The position numbers were made by a program, and so were the translations under genes. From Chloroflexota bacterium (GTDB lineage Bacteria > Chloroflexota > Chloroflexia > JAMDCE01): a stretch of DNA of 10,647 bases. This document shows, piece after piece, positions 1 through 6,454 of this stretch. Each line of letters starts with the position of its first letter. Within the stretch, counting starts at the first letter, position 1. Under the pieces are notes generated by a model, which saw only the letters and a list, made by a program, of their open reading frames with translations, made no database searches and had not been told where the DNA came from. Location of the stretch: assembly GCA_023489135.1 (NCBI GenBank), contig JAMDCE010000142.1, forward strand, positions 1 to 10,647. The letters are read 5' to 3'.

Positions 1-1
1 A

Positions 2-85
2 GTCACCGATAGCAGTCCGATGCGCGAATGCCTCGCTGAAATAATACACGCACTGCTCTTACGGCCGCAAGGCACACAGCAGTAA
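2..85 (+). CDS. possible C-terminal end of an upstream gene (partial)
   Basis: The second forward frame is open from the left edge for 27 codons and ends in TAA at 83-85. The peptide contains MRECLAEIIHALLL, which could form an amphipathic C-terminal helix. The other two forward frames stop earlier, at 10 and 44. A stretch this short can be open by chance and I recognise no family. The real gene, if any, lies to the left of the window. Confidence 0.2.
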   Translation, partial: VTDSSPMRECLAEIIHALLLRPQGTQQ

Positions 86-143
86 AGCATATGATTCCTG
101 CCCCCCGTCCTTATGGTGCAATTTCAGAAGTCGCCCTGAAAGC

Positions 144-172
144 TTGACTTTGGGAACTGGATATGTTATTAT
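144..172 (+). promoter_or_regulatory. sigma70-type promoter, forward, without an obvious gene
   Basis: The -35 box TTGACT (144-149, 5 of 6 consensus) and the -10 box TATTAT (167-172, 5 of 6) are separated by exactly 17 bases. Transcription would start near 179. No forward coding frame with a ribosome site follows before 454, and beyond that the transcript would run antisense to the RNase HI gene. The match is good but the target is unknown. Confidence 0.45.
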
Positions 173-178
173 ATTTAT

Positions 179-395
179 GTCTCAAGTAACTGAGTACGGT
201 GAACCTGGTGGACCGTAGGATACCGAACATTGAGTAGGGTGACCGAAAGATGCATAGGGTACCGAAGGCTGTCGGGGTAAACAGGAAGGTTGATTGGGAC
301 ACGAGCCCCAAGTGGTTGAGTACGCATTTGCCGTCTGAAGAACAGGGCAACCTGGCAGGCGGGGGAGCGGAAAGGTTACTCGGGGCTTTCGTTTT
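179..395 (+). ncRNA. candidate structured noncoding transcript (speculative)
   Basis: This stretch follows the promoter at 144-172 and lacks a credible reading frame on either strand. Small hairpins can be drawn in series: TACGGT (195-200) with ACCGTA (212-217); CTGT (269-272) with ACAG (281-284); TTGGG (294-298) with CCCAA (307-311); and CAGG-GCAA-CCTG (343-354), which closes a GNRA-type tetraloop. A weak stem CGGAAAG/CTTTCG (368-391, one bulge) followed by TTTT (392-395) could be a terminator. Bases 192-270 also hold loosely repeated units of about 20 bases around a core like AGGGTACCGAA. I do not recognise 6S RNA, tmRNA, SRP RNA, RNase P or a known riboswitch. It could be plain intergenic sequence. 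Confidence 0.2.
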
Positions 396-454
396 GCCTT
401 CGTCTCGTTGACGCCACGAGGAATTCCCCATCCCGCTTTGAGCTGCACGTCAAT

Positions 455-1207
455 TTAGAAGGTGCGGCGAGGGGCGTACTGTTTTGCCGCGGACACCGCC
501 AGGTCGTCGCAGCGCTCGTTTTCGGTGTGGCCGGAGTGACCCCTTATCCAGGACCACGTGACCGATCGACCGGCGCAGAGCTGGCTCAGCTCTTCCCATA
601 GGGCGCGATTTTTCACCGCTCCTCCGGTGCTGGTCTTCCATCCGTTGCGCTGCCAGCCGGCAACCCATTTCGTGATCCCTTTGATCAAGTACTCGCTGTC
701 TGACTGGACCTTGATGGTGGACGCCCCCAGCGATATCGCCGCGCGCAGGCCGGCGATGGCGCCCGATAGCTCCATTTCGTTGTTGGTCGTGCGGGGCTTG
801 CCACCGGAAAGCTGGTGATCGGGCCGCCCGGCGAAGCGCACCAGAGCGGCGTAACCGCCTGGCCCGGGATTACCGAGGCATGCGCCATCGCAATAGACGT
901 CCGCGCACCCGTCGGCGGATGGCGCCTTCGATTGCCTCGCGTTGGCCGAATCGGAACAGCCGGTGTCCACAGGCTTTTGCCGCGGCTTTGCCGGCTTTCC
1001 CGCGGCATCGGCCGAAGCTTTCGCCAACCACAGCCTGGTCTGCAGCTCAGCCTCGATCCTTGTCAGCTGATCCAGCAGGTCCGGCGACACCGGCGTGTGC
1101 CTCACCTTGGCGGCGCCAATCACCTCGCAGATTTGGCGGAACTGTCGGAGAAGATCGCCGGGATTCGCGCTCATCTCATCGTCGAGGTTCAAGTTGTTTC
1201 TGTTCAC
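455..1207 (-). CDS. rnhA: ribonuclease HI with N-terminal extension
   Basis: Ribonuclease HI cleaves the RNA strand of RNA:DNA hybrids in the cytoplasm, helping to remove Okazaki primers and R-loops. The catalytic domain spans about residues 101-245 of 250 and all hallmark residues are present: D107 in VYCDGACLGNPGPGG, E146 in TNNEMEL, D170 in QSDSEYLIKG, and H224 and D234 in RGHSGHTENERCDD. Typical enzymes are about 150 residues. Here about 100 extra N-terminal residues form a predicted helical segment (about 14-66) and then a polar linker rich in Lys, Pro, Ala and Ser (about 67-98). The extension is not the RNase H1 hybrid-binding domain as far as I can tell. The start is GTG at 1205-1207 with a weak ribosome site; ATG at 1172-1174 (residue 12) is an alternative. 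It diverges from the secreted-protein gene and is read from the promoter at 1308-1336. Confidence 0.93.
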   Translation of the reverse strand: MNRNNLNLDDEMSANPGDLLRQFRQICEVIGAAKVRHTPVSPDLLDQLTRIEAELQTRLWLAKASADAAGKPAKPRQKPVDTGCSDSANARQSKAPSADGCADVYCDGACLGNPGPGGYAALVRFAGRPDHQLSGGKPRTTNNEMELSGAIAGLRAAISLGASTIKVQSDSEYLIKGITKWVAGWQRNGWKTSTGGAVKNRALWEELSQLCAGRSVTWSWIRGHSGHTENERCDDLAVSAAKQYAPRRTF

Positions 1208-1307
1208 TTTACCGACCCTGTTTCTATTGATTCGGAGCTAAGAGCACAATCGGGCCACCTTTTGGGATACGGCCCAGCCCAACCCCCGGCCTGGCGGACG
1301 CTAGGCT

Positions 1308-1336
1308 ATTATAACCGAACGGGCTGTGGAGGCCAA
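1308..1336 (-). promoter_or_regulatory. promoter of the RNase HI gene
   Basis: On the minus strand the -35 box TTGGCC (1336-1331, 4 of 6) and a perfect TATAAT -10 box (1313-1308) are spaced by 17 bases. The predicted start near 1301 leaves a leader of about 95 bases before the GTG at 1207. It lies back to back with the forward promoter at 1350-1378, with 13 bases between the two -35 boxes. Confidence 0.55.
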
Positions 1337-1349
1337 TACCAACTTCTCA

Positions 1350-1378
1350 TTGACCGCAGTACCTCATCGGAGTATAAT
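1350..1378 (+). promoter_or_regulatory. promoter of the secreted beta-helix protein gene
   Basis: TTGACC (1350-1355, 5 of 6) and perfect TATAAT (1373-1378) are separated by 17 bases, the best promoter match in the window. The start is predicted near 1385, giving a leader of about 140 bases. That leader ends in the ribosome site AGGAGGT (1508-1514), about a dozen bases before the ATG at 1526. The rest of the 318-base intergenic region (1208-1525) holds nothing else I can support. Confidence 0.65.
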
Positions 1379-1525
1379 GCAGGCCACCTGGGGGTCCCCT
1401 AATAGCGGAACTGGCAGCGCCGCGCCATTGGGTCGCCCGCAATCGTCTCCACTCGCAGCACAGTCTCTCCACATGGCAGACGTCGCAGTCCTGGTTGCCC
1501 CTGACATAGGAGGTATCAAACTGAA

Positions 1526-4321
1526 ATGAGCTTACGCCGGCGCACGATTCACCTGCTCTCCGTCCTCAGCGCGATTGTCCTTTTCTCCACCACCATCTTT
1601 CTGGGCGGGGAGGTGAACCGTGACACGCGTTTCGTTGAAGCAGCCTTCGACGGCCAATCGCCTGCTTCCAACACACATACGATAGCGCCACCCAGTGCGC
1701 CCAGCTACAGTTGCACCGAGGCAGATTTGGACTGGGCCCTGCGTGCAGGCGGCCGCGCCGTGTTCGATTGCCCCCGGGATGCAAGTATCATTCTTATCAG
1801 CGGCACCAAGACCGTGAACACGAATGTCAGCATCGAGAGCCGCAACCTCTTGACCATCAGCGGAGGCGGCAAGAGGCGAGTATTCATCGTCAATCCCGGT
1901 TGGACCCTGGGCCTCACGGGCGTTACTATCAAGGATGGTCGTGCGGGTTCTGGCACCGGGGGTGGCGTCGAGAACCTTGGCACCCTGAACGTGGCCGACA
2001 GCACGTTTGACGGCAATAGCGCCTCTCATGGAGGAGCTATCTGGAGCGACGGCGACCTGACGATCTCCAACAGTAGCTTCACCAACAATCTTGCGACGAG
2101 CCAGGGCGGCGCGATCTACAGCGGCGGCAGCATGAACGTAAGCAGCGGCACCTTCATCATAAATACGGCTAGTGGCAGCAGCGGCAGCAATGGGGCCAGC
2201 GGCGGCGCCAACGGTGTCGATGGGACTCCCGCGATGGGAGGCGGAATCTATATCACTGGCGGGACCGCAGCAATAACCGGCAGCGCCTTCCAAAACAATG
2301 GCGCTACTGGAGGGAATGGGGGCAACGGCGGAGACGGGGCAAGCGGCGCAAACGGTGGCAGCGGCGGAAATGGCGCCAACGGCTTTGGCGGCGGCATCTA
2401 TATAGGGAACGGCGCAGTGACCGTCGCCGGCAGCACCTTTGACCAGAATAGCGTTGCCGGCGGTAGCGGTGGCAAGGGAGGCGATTGGTATCCTGGCGGC
2501 ACGTGGCCTGATATGCCCAGAAGCGGAGGTCCGAGTGGCTCAGGCGCGAATGCGAGTGGCGGCGGGATTCACGTGGAGCTTACCGGCACCCTAACCATAG
2601 CCAGCAGCACATTCACGGGCAATAGTGTCACGGGAGGCAGTGGTTATACCGGCACTTACGCTTATGATAGCCTCACCAACAATGGAGGCGCGGGGGGCAA
2701 TGCCAATGGGGGTGGGGTCAGCGGCATAGCCGGCGTCTCCAACAGCACCTTCTCCAATAACAGCGTGACCGGTGGCAACGGCGGCAACGCCGGTGACAGT
2801 TTGTCCTGGTATGGTGGTGCGGGAGGCAACGGCGGCAGCGCCGACGGGGGCGGCCGCAGCGGCGCAGGCAACGTTACCAGCAGCACATTTCTGACCAACA
2901 CCGTCACAGGCGGTGACGGTGGCTATGGTGGCAACGGAGGCACCGGTATCTACAGTTCCGGATGGGGCGGCGCTGGCGGCAGCGGTGGTAGCGGGAACGG
3001 CGGCGGTAAAGGCAGCGGCGGCAATGTCACGAACAGCACTTTTGCGAATAATAGCGTTGCCGGTGGTAACGGCGGCAATGGGGGTGCGGGGGCCGCGGGC
3101 AGATCGGGCAGCAGTGGCTCTTCCGGCAATTCTGGTGGGAGCGGCGGCCCGGGTGGCGCGGGCGGGAACAGCCTGGGCGGCGGCATTGGCGGTGCGGGGA
3201 ATGTTTCCGGCAGCACCTTTGCCAGCAATGCCGTTAATGCCGGCAACGGCGGTAACGGCGGCGGCGGCGGCAATGGCGGCACCGGCGGCTGGTCAGCGTT
3301 TGCGCCTTATGGTGGCCTGATGGGTGGCAATGGTGGCAGCGGCGGCAGCGGCGGCAGCGGTGGCAGCGGCAGCGGTGGCGGTATCAATGGCACGACCAAT
3401 ATCACCAACACAACTTCTTCCGCCAATAGTGGTACGGGCGGGATTGCGGGTAATGGCGGTACAGGTGGTAATGGTGGCACAGGAGGCGCCGCAAACGGAG
3501 CTGCCCCCGGGGGCACTGGCGGCAATGGAGGGAACGGTGGCCCGGGTGGAGCGGGGGGCAGTGGCACCGGCGGTGGGTTCCATACGGAAACCGGCACCGT
3601 ACAAGTGACCAACAGCACTTTCGCTAATAGCACCGCGACTGGCCGGAGCGGTGGGAGCGGTGGTGGCGGAGGCTCGCTTGGCTGGGGTGGCACCGGCACC
3701 TCCCAGGGCAGCAACGGCAGCAACGGTGCCGCAGGAAGCACTGGCACGAGCGGGCAAACCTCCGGCGGCAACCTCTATCGCGACGGTACCGGCATCAACG
3801 TCTTGAATACAATTTTGTCAGCCGGATTGCCCAATAACTGTGGCGCGGTCGCCGACGCGGCGCCAGCCACTGCCACGCTAGGCGGGAATTTGGATAGTGG
3901 CAACACCTGCGGCTTCTTCCCCGGAATCGATCTCCGCCTTAGCGATCCGTTGCTTGGCCTGCTGCAGAACAACGGCGGTCCCACGTGGACCCGCGCTCTC
4001 CTCGCCGGCAGCCCGGCTATCGACGCTGGCACTAACAGCGGCTGTCCGACCACTGACCAGCGCGGCATTGCTAGGCCGCTCGACGGCGACGGCAATGGCA
4101 CGGTCAAATGCGACATCGGAGCCTTCGAAGTCGCGCCGCCTACTCCAACCCCGACCCCGGCGTCCACGCCGACCCGGACGCCGACGCCGACATCCACGCC
4201 CACGGCAACATCCACACCTACGCCGACCCCTACGTCGACGGCGACGCCTCCGGCGACATCTACACCTTCGACAGGTGTTGGAGGCGGGAACAAGCTCTTC
4301 CTACCCGTGATCCTGCGCTAG
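1526..4321 (+). CDS. secreted glycine-rich parallel beta-helix surface protein
   Basis: This 931-residue protein is predicted to be exported and cell-surface associated. Residues 1-40 are a signal peptide: Arg-rich start, hydrophobic core about 9-27, small residues VEAA before FDG. Residues 60-200 look like a pectate-lyase or polymorphic-outer-membrane-protein beta-helix, with GGAI turns at 169-172 and 194-197. From about 155 to 760 some 12 turns follow one pattern. Each has a rung such as VTNSTFANNSV and then a loop of GGNGG/GGSGG units ending in GGG, often GGGI. Residues 757-868 match a choice-of-anchor-Q-type region: NTILS, LGGNLDS, LQNNGGPTWTRALLAGSPAI, DQRGIARP and CDIGAFE. A Pro/Thr linker (871-916) leads to a terminal NKLFLPVILR. 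Adhesion, matrix or carbohydrate binding is possible, but no catalytic site is evident. It starts at ATG 1526 behind AGGAGGT. The loops resemble mycobacterial PE_PGRS composition, but no PE domain is present. Confidence 0.85.
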   Translation: MSLRRRTIHLLSVLSAIVLFSTTIFLGGEVNRDTRFVEAAFDGQSPASNTHTIAPPSAPSYSCTEADLDWALRAGGRAVFDCPRDASIILISGTKTVNTNVSIESRNLLTISGGGKRRVFIVNPGWTLGLTGVTIKDGRAGSGTGGGVENLGTLNVADSTFDGNSASHGGAIWSDGDLTISNSSFTNNLATSQGGAIYSGGSMNVSSGTFIINTASGSSGSNGASGGANGVDGTPAMGGGIYITGGTAAITGSAFQNNGATGGNGGNGGDGASGANGGSGGNGANGFGGGIYIGNGAVTVAGSTFDQNSVAGGSGGKGGDWYPGGTWPDMPRSGGPSGSGANASGGGIHVELTGTLTIASSTFTGNSVTGGSGYTGTYAYDSLTNNGGAGGNANGGGVSGIAGVSNSTFSNNSVTGGNGGNAGDSLSWYGGAGGNGGSADGGGRSGAGNVTSSTFLTNTVTGGDGGYGGNGGTGIYSSGWGGAGGSGGSGNGGGKGSGGNVTNSTFANNSVAGGNGGNGGAGAAGRSGSSGSSGNSGGSGGPGGAGGNSLGGGIGGAGNVSGSTFASNAVNAGNGGNGGGGGNGGTGGWSAFAPYGGLMGGNGGSGGSGGSGGSGSGGGINGTTNITNTTSSANSGTGGIAGNGGTGGNGGTGGAANGAAPGGTGGNGGNGGPGGAGGSGTGGGFHTETGTVQVTNSTFANSTATGRSGGSGGGGGSLGWGGTGTSQGSNGSNGAAGSTGTSGQTSGGNLYRDGTGINVLNTILSAGLPNNCGAVADAAPATATLGGNLDSGNTCGFFPGIDLRLSDPLLGLLQNNGGPTWTRALLAGSPAIDAGTNSGCPTTDQRGIARPLDGDGNGTVKCDIGAFEVAPPTPTPTPASTPTRTPTPTSTPTATSTPTPTPTSTATPPATSTPSTGVGGGNKLFLPVILR
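3332..3367 (+). repeat. 9-base tandem repeat coding for Gly-Gly-Ser
   Basis: Four consecutive 9-base units (GGTGGCAGC, GGCGGCAGC, GGCGGCAGC, GGTGGCAGC) differ only at one synonymous position and continue in degraded form to about 3379. They encode residues 603-614 of the beta-helix protein. Unit gain or loss would keep the frame, so loop length could vary between strains. Confidence 0.8.
4136..4273 (+). repeat. Pro/Thr-coding short tandem repeat linker
   Basis: Degenerate 6-base units such as ACGCCG or ACCCCG encode an alternating Thr-Pro stretch with some Ser and Ala (residues 871-916). Such linkers in secreted proteins are extended and often O-glycosylated. Here it joins the folded region to the C-terminal FLPVILR tail. 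As a low-complexity repeat it may vary in length. Confidence 0.8.
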
Positions 4322-4493
4322 CGTTGTTTCTCAAGAACATGACTCACTCTGCCGAGGTGCCCCGCCCAAATCATCTCAGATGAGCTGCTGTTCGAACCTC
4401 CCTCCCCTATCCCTGGCGCAGGCTAAAGACCCGCGGCTACCGGCTGCTCCCGGCAACGTGCTCCGTGAAGCGGAGCAAAAAGCCGGGGCGGGC
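4322..4493. other. intergenic spacer with no clear terminator
   Basis: A 6-bp stem hairpin, GCTCCG-TGAAG-CGGAGC (4460-4476), is present but is followed by AAAAAG rather than a T-run, so it is not a standard terminator for the upstream gene. Nothing else is recognised before the promoter at 4494. Confidence 0.4.
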
Positions 4494-4522
4494 TTGACAC
4501 TTCTTTACCTTTGCCTTATCCT
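4494..4522 (+). promoter_or_regulatory. promoter of the ACT/DUF5612-like gene
   Basis: A perfect -35 box TTGACA (4494-4499) is followed after 17 bases by TATCCT (4517-4522, 4 of 6). Transcription from about 4529 would give a leader of about 40 bases to the TTG start at 4570. It indicates that the downstream gene is transcribed separately from the secreted-protein gene. Confidence 0.6.
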
Positions 4523-4569
4523 TTCTTGCGCGGTCCCAGGCGTGGCCGTGATACGAGAGGGGAACAAGC

Positions 4570-5232
4570 TTGTCCGATCATCCGCAGGAAGCCCTTTTGA
4601 TCAAGACGCAGGATCTGCCCGGCATGCTGCACCAGCTAACCAGGGTGATCCTGGATCATCTGGCCAACATAACTTACGTCGATATTACCGAACGTCACTC
4701 GGGCCACGCATCGATCTATTTCGAGCTGGAGAACGTGGCCGACGTTCGACTCCTGATGAAGGACCTCTCGGAATTGCCGATCGTTCTTACCATCGACGAG
4801 CCTCCCCCATTTTGGAAGGTTTACGGCAAGCGAATCATCGTCATCGGCGGGGGCGCGCAGGTCGGGCAGGTGGCGCTCGGCGCCGTCAGTGAAGCCGACC
4901 GGCACAACATCCGGGGCGAGCGCATTTCGATCGACACCATTCCGCTGGTAGGTGAAGCCGAGCTAGCGGCGGCGGTGCGAGCGGTGGGGCGATTGCCCCG
5001 AGCCAAGGCGCTGGTCCTGGCCGGCTCTCTCATGGGCGGCGACGTGGCCAGGGCGGTCCTGGAGGTACGCGAGAAGGGAATCATCGTGATATCGCTCAAT
5101 ATGGCCGGCAGCGTGCCGGACGCGGCCGACCTGGTGGTGACCGACCCGGTGCAGGCTGGGGTAATGGCGGTGATGGCCGTGGCCGACACCGCCAAATTCG
5201 ATATCAAGAAACAGCGAGGCCGCCGCTACTAG
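4570..5232 (+). CDS. ACT domain protein with DUF5612-like domain
   Basis: The 220-residue protein is predicted to be cytoplasmic, with no signal or membrane segment. Residues about 8-75 match an ACT fold, the small-molecule sensing module of amino-acid metabolism; [19 protein letters not shown] is the typical first loop and helix. Residues about 86-210 form an alpha/beta domain starting with [17 protein letters not shown] (a nucleotide-loop-like glycine cluster) and ending [21 protein letters not shown] recognise this as the DUF5612-type region known mainly from methanogenic archaea. Its biochemical role is not established to my knowledge; ligand-dependent regulation is the natural guess. It starts with TTG at 4570 behind the purine-rich AGAGGGGAA. 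It is transcribed from its own promoter and converges on the remnant at 5256-5471. Confidence 0.8.
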   Translation: MSDHPQEALLIKTQDLPGMLHQLTRVILDHLANITYVDITERHSGHASIYFELENVADVRLLMKDLSELPIVLTIDEPPPFWKVYGKRIIVIGGGAQVGQVALGAVSEADRHNIRGERISIDTIPLVGEAELAAAVRAVGRLPRAKALVLAGSLMGGDVARAVLEVREKGIIVISLNMAGSVPDAADLVVTDPVQAGVMAVMAVADTAKFDIKKQRGRRY

Positions 5233-5255
5233 GGCTGAAGCCAGGAGTGCCGCGG

Positions 5256-5471
5256 TTAGACCCCGGCGAAAAGCGAATCCACGCTTGGCTTTTCCGAGAT
5301 GGCGCCGTCCAGCATCAGGTAATCCAGAAACGCCTCGACGGCGCGCCGGTCGTTGGGACCGAAGTTGCAGGCGTAGGGGTCGTCGCCGCCCAGAGTTAGC
5401 CTATCCACTTCCCAGACCTCTCGGTCGGTCGCTTCCAGCGCGTCCGGGAAGCACCGGCCCTTCAAGGGCAC
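5256..5471 (-). pseudogene. C-terminal remnant resembling 4,5-dihydroxyphthalate decarboxylase family
   Basis: The frame encodes only 71 residues from GTG at 5469-5471, immediately after an in-frame TGA. The segment GGDDPYACNFGPNDRRAVEA, followed by FLDYL and then VDSLF, resembles the end of 4,5-dihydroxyphthalate decarboxylase-like, periplasmic-binding-fold proteins, which end in a pattern like DDPYGxxxNRxTLEAF...L..ELF. Those proteins are usually above 300 residues. Just upstream, another frame reads IGVAPHCPQIELVAECP before a stop, possibly more of the same gene after a frameshift. Anything further upstream is occupied by the Lgt-like gene, so most of the gene is gone. No function is expected. 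The family match is from memory of the motif and is tentative. Confidence 0.4.
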
Positions 5472-5522
5472 TCAGCCACGAGCTCGATTTGCGGGCAGTG
5501 TGGCGCAACGCCAATCACTGGT

Positions 5523-6380
5523 TCAAACTGATGGCTGACCCAGTGCCAGTGCTTCAGAATGTCTGGTATACGCCCGGTCGTCTGCCCGAAACAAACGGAC
5601 AGCCAGGAATATCGCGCAAATTGCCATGCACGAGAGGTAGAAGGAGGGCAAGAACCACTCGGGCACCGTAGTAGTTGGAGACAGTTCCCGCAGATAATGG
5701 TTTGCCAACCTGAAGAGGCTGAAAAGTAGCGCGGCGCTGGCGAAAGCGATCCCAGCGGGCAGCTTTTTCCTATACAGATGAAGTGCGATGGCGGCCACCG
5801 CTATCCCCGCCAGCGCCTCATATAGCTGCACAGGATGGACAGGCTGGCTGCCCTGGAAAAACAGCAGCGGGTCCCTGGAGATTTGATAAACGTGAGCCTG
5901 GCTTCCCGACGGGAAAGTAACCGACCACGGCAGATCGGCGATGGTTCCAAAGGAACAGCCGTTGAGGAAACACCCCAGTCGAGACAGCGCTATTCCAAGT
6001 CCGACGGCGGGGGATACGGAATCTGCCAGCGCCAGGGCATCAAGATTCAGCCTCGCGCACGATAGCCAGCCGGTGATCATGGCCAGTACGAATCCGCCGA
6101 ACATGGCCAGATGAGCGAATCGCAGGTCAAGTAAAGCTCCGGGGTCGTCGGCATAGACACCGGGATTCAGTCCCCAATGGAGGAGTCGAGCCCCGATAGG
6201 GGTGACCACCATCATCACCACAAGACACAATAAGGTCCGGCCAAGGGGAAGACCGCGACGTTGAGCGAGAATCGATCCCAACACGAACACGGCCAACAGC
6301 GCCAGAGCAATAAAAAAGCCGTACGATACGATCGTCAGGTGCTGTCCTAATAACTCTCCCTCTAGCAGAACGGGGAACAA
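5523..6380 (-). CDS. Lgt-family prolipoprotein diacylglyceryl transferase-like membrane protein
   Basis: Lgt moves a diacylglyceryl group from phosphatidylglycerol to the lipobox cysteine of prelipoproteins in the cytoplasmic membrane. This 285-residue protein has the family size and about seven hydrophobic segments. Landmarks are GAR (63-65), FGG (94-96), SRLGCFLNGCSFG (133-145), PWSVTFP (151-157) and HPVQLYEAL (182-190), the last a near-perfect Lgt motif. The canonical signature is GRxxNFxNxExxG. Here the arginine and second asparagine are kept, but the first asparagine and the glutamate are both cysteine. This places it among Lgt-like proteins with a GC(C/S)xG motif, whose activity may differ. 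The start is TTG at 6378-6380 after AAGGAGAAGGAAG. It lies 74 bases after the lipoprotein gene on the same strand, probably in one operon. Confidence 0.8.
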   Translation of the reverse strand: MFPVLLEGELLGQHLTIVSYGFFIALALLAVFVLGSILAQRRGLPLGRTLLCLVVMMVVTPIGARLLHWGLNPGVYADDPGALLDLRFAHLAMFGGFVLAMITGWLSCARLNLDALALADSVSPAVGLGIALSRLGCFLNGCSFGTIADLPWSVTFPSGSQAHVYQISRDPLLFFQGSQPVHPVQLYEALAGIAVAAIALHLYRKKLPAGIAFASAALLFSLFRLANHYLRELSPTTTVPEWFLPSFYLSCMAICAIFLAVRLFRADDRAYTRHSEALALGQPSV

Positions 6381-6454
6381 GACTTCCTTCTCCTTCTCGC
6401 CTCTAGCTCAATGCGGATTCCGGGAACTGGGTCCTGGCGGGCACATCGAGCTTC

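Noticed and set aside
232..262. AGGGTGACCG and AGGGTACCG resembling the T-box core of tRNA-sensing leaders
   Set aside because: The full T-box core, specifier stem and a downstream synthetase or amino-acid gene are all missing.
301..360. AGTGGTTGAGTACGC resembling a tRNA D-arm
   Set aside because: No matching T-arm or acceptor stem follows, so a tRNA cannot be built.
111..448. Two overlapping minus-strand frames of 88 and 106 codons
   Set aside because: Low-complexity composition, no ribosome site, no family resemblance; they overlap each other and the candidate RNA region.
2290..3760. Repetitive DNA that could suggest a CRISPR array
   Set aside because: The repeats are in-frame Gly-rich codons of variable spacing, with no constant repeat and unique spacers of fixed length.
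2662..4293. Several long minus-strand and alternative-frame reading frames rich in Pro, Ala or Val opposite the glycine-rich gene
   Set aside because: They are mirror images of GGC/GGN codons in the real gene; they have no ribosome sites and no recognisable domains.
4381..4450. tRNA-like features on the minus strand (GTTCGAAC loop and a possible anticodon stem)
   Set aside because: The T stem does not pair, position 33 of the loop is not T, and no acceptor stem can be formed.
4460..4476. Hairpin GCTCCG-TGAAG-CGGAGC as terminator of the secreted-protein gene
   Set aside because: It is followed by an A-run rather than a T-run and lies 139 bases after the stop.
4380..4892. Forward 170-codon frame overlapping the start of the ACT/DUF5612-like gene
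   Set aside because: Most of it is the shifted reading of a confidently assigned gene, and its upstream part crosses the promoter at 4494-4522.
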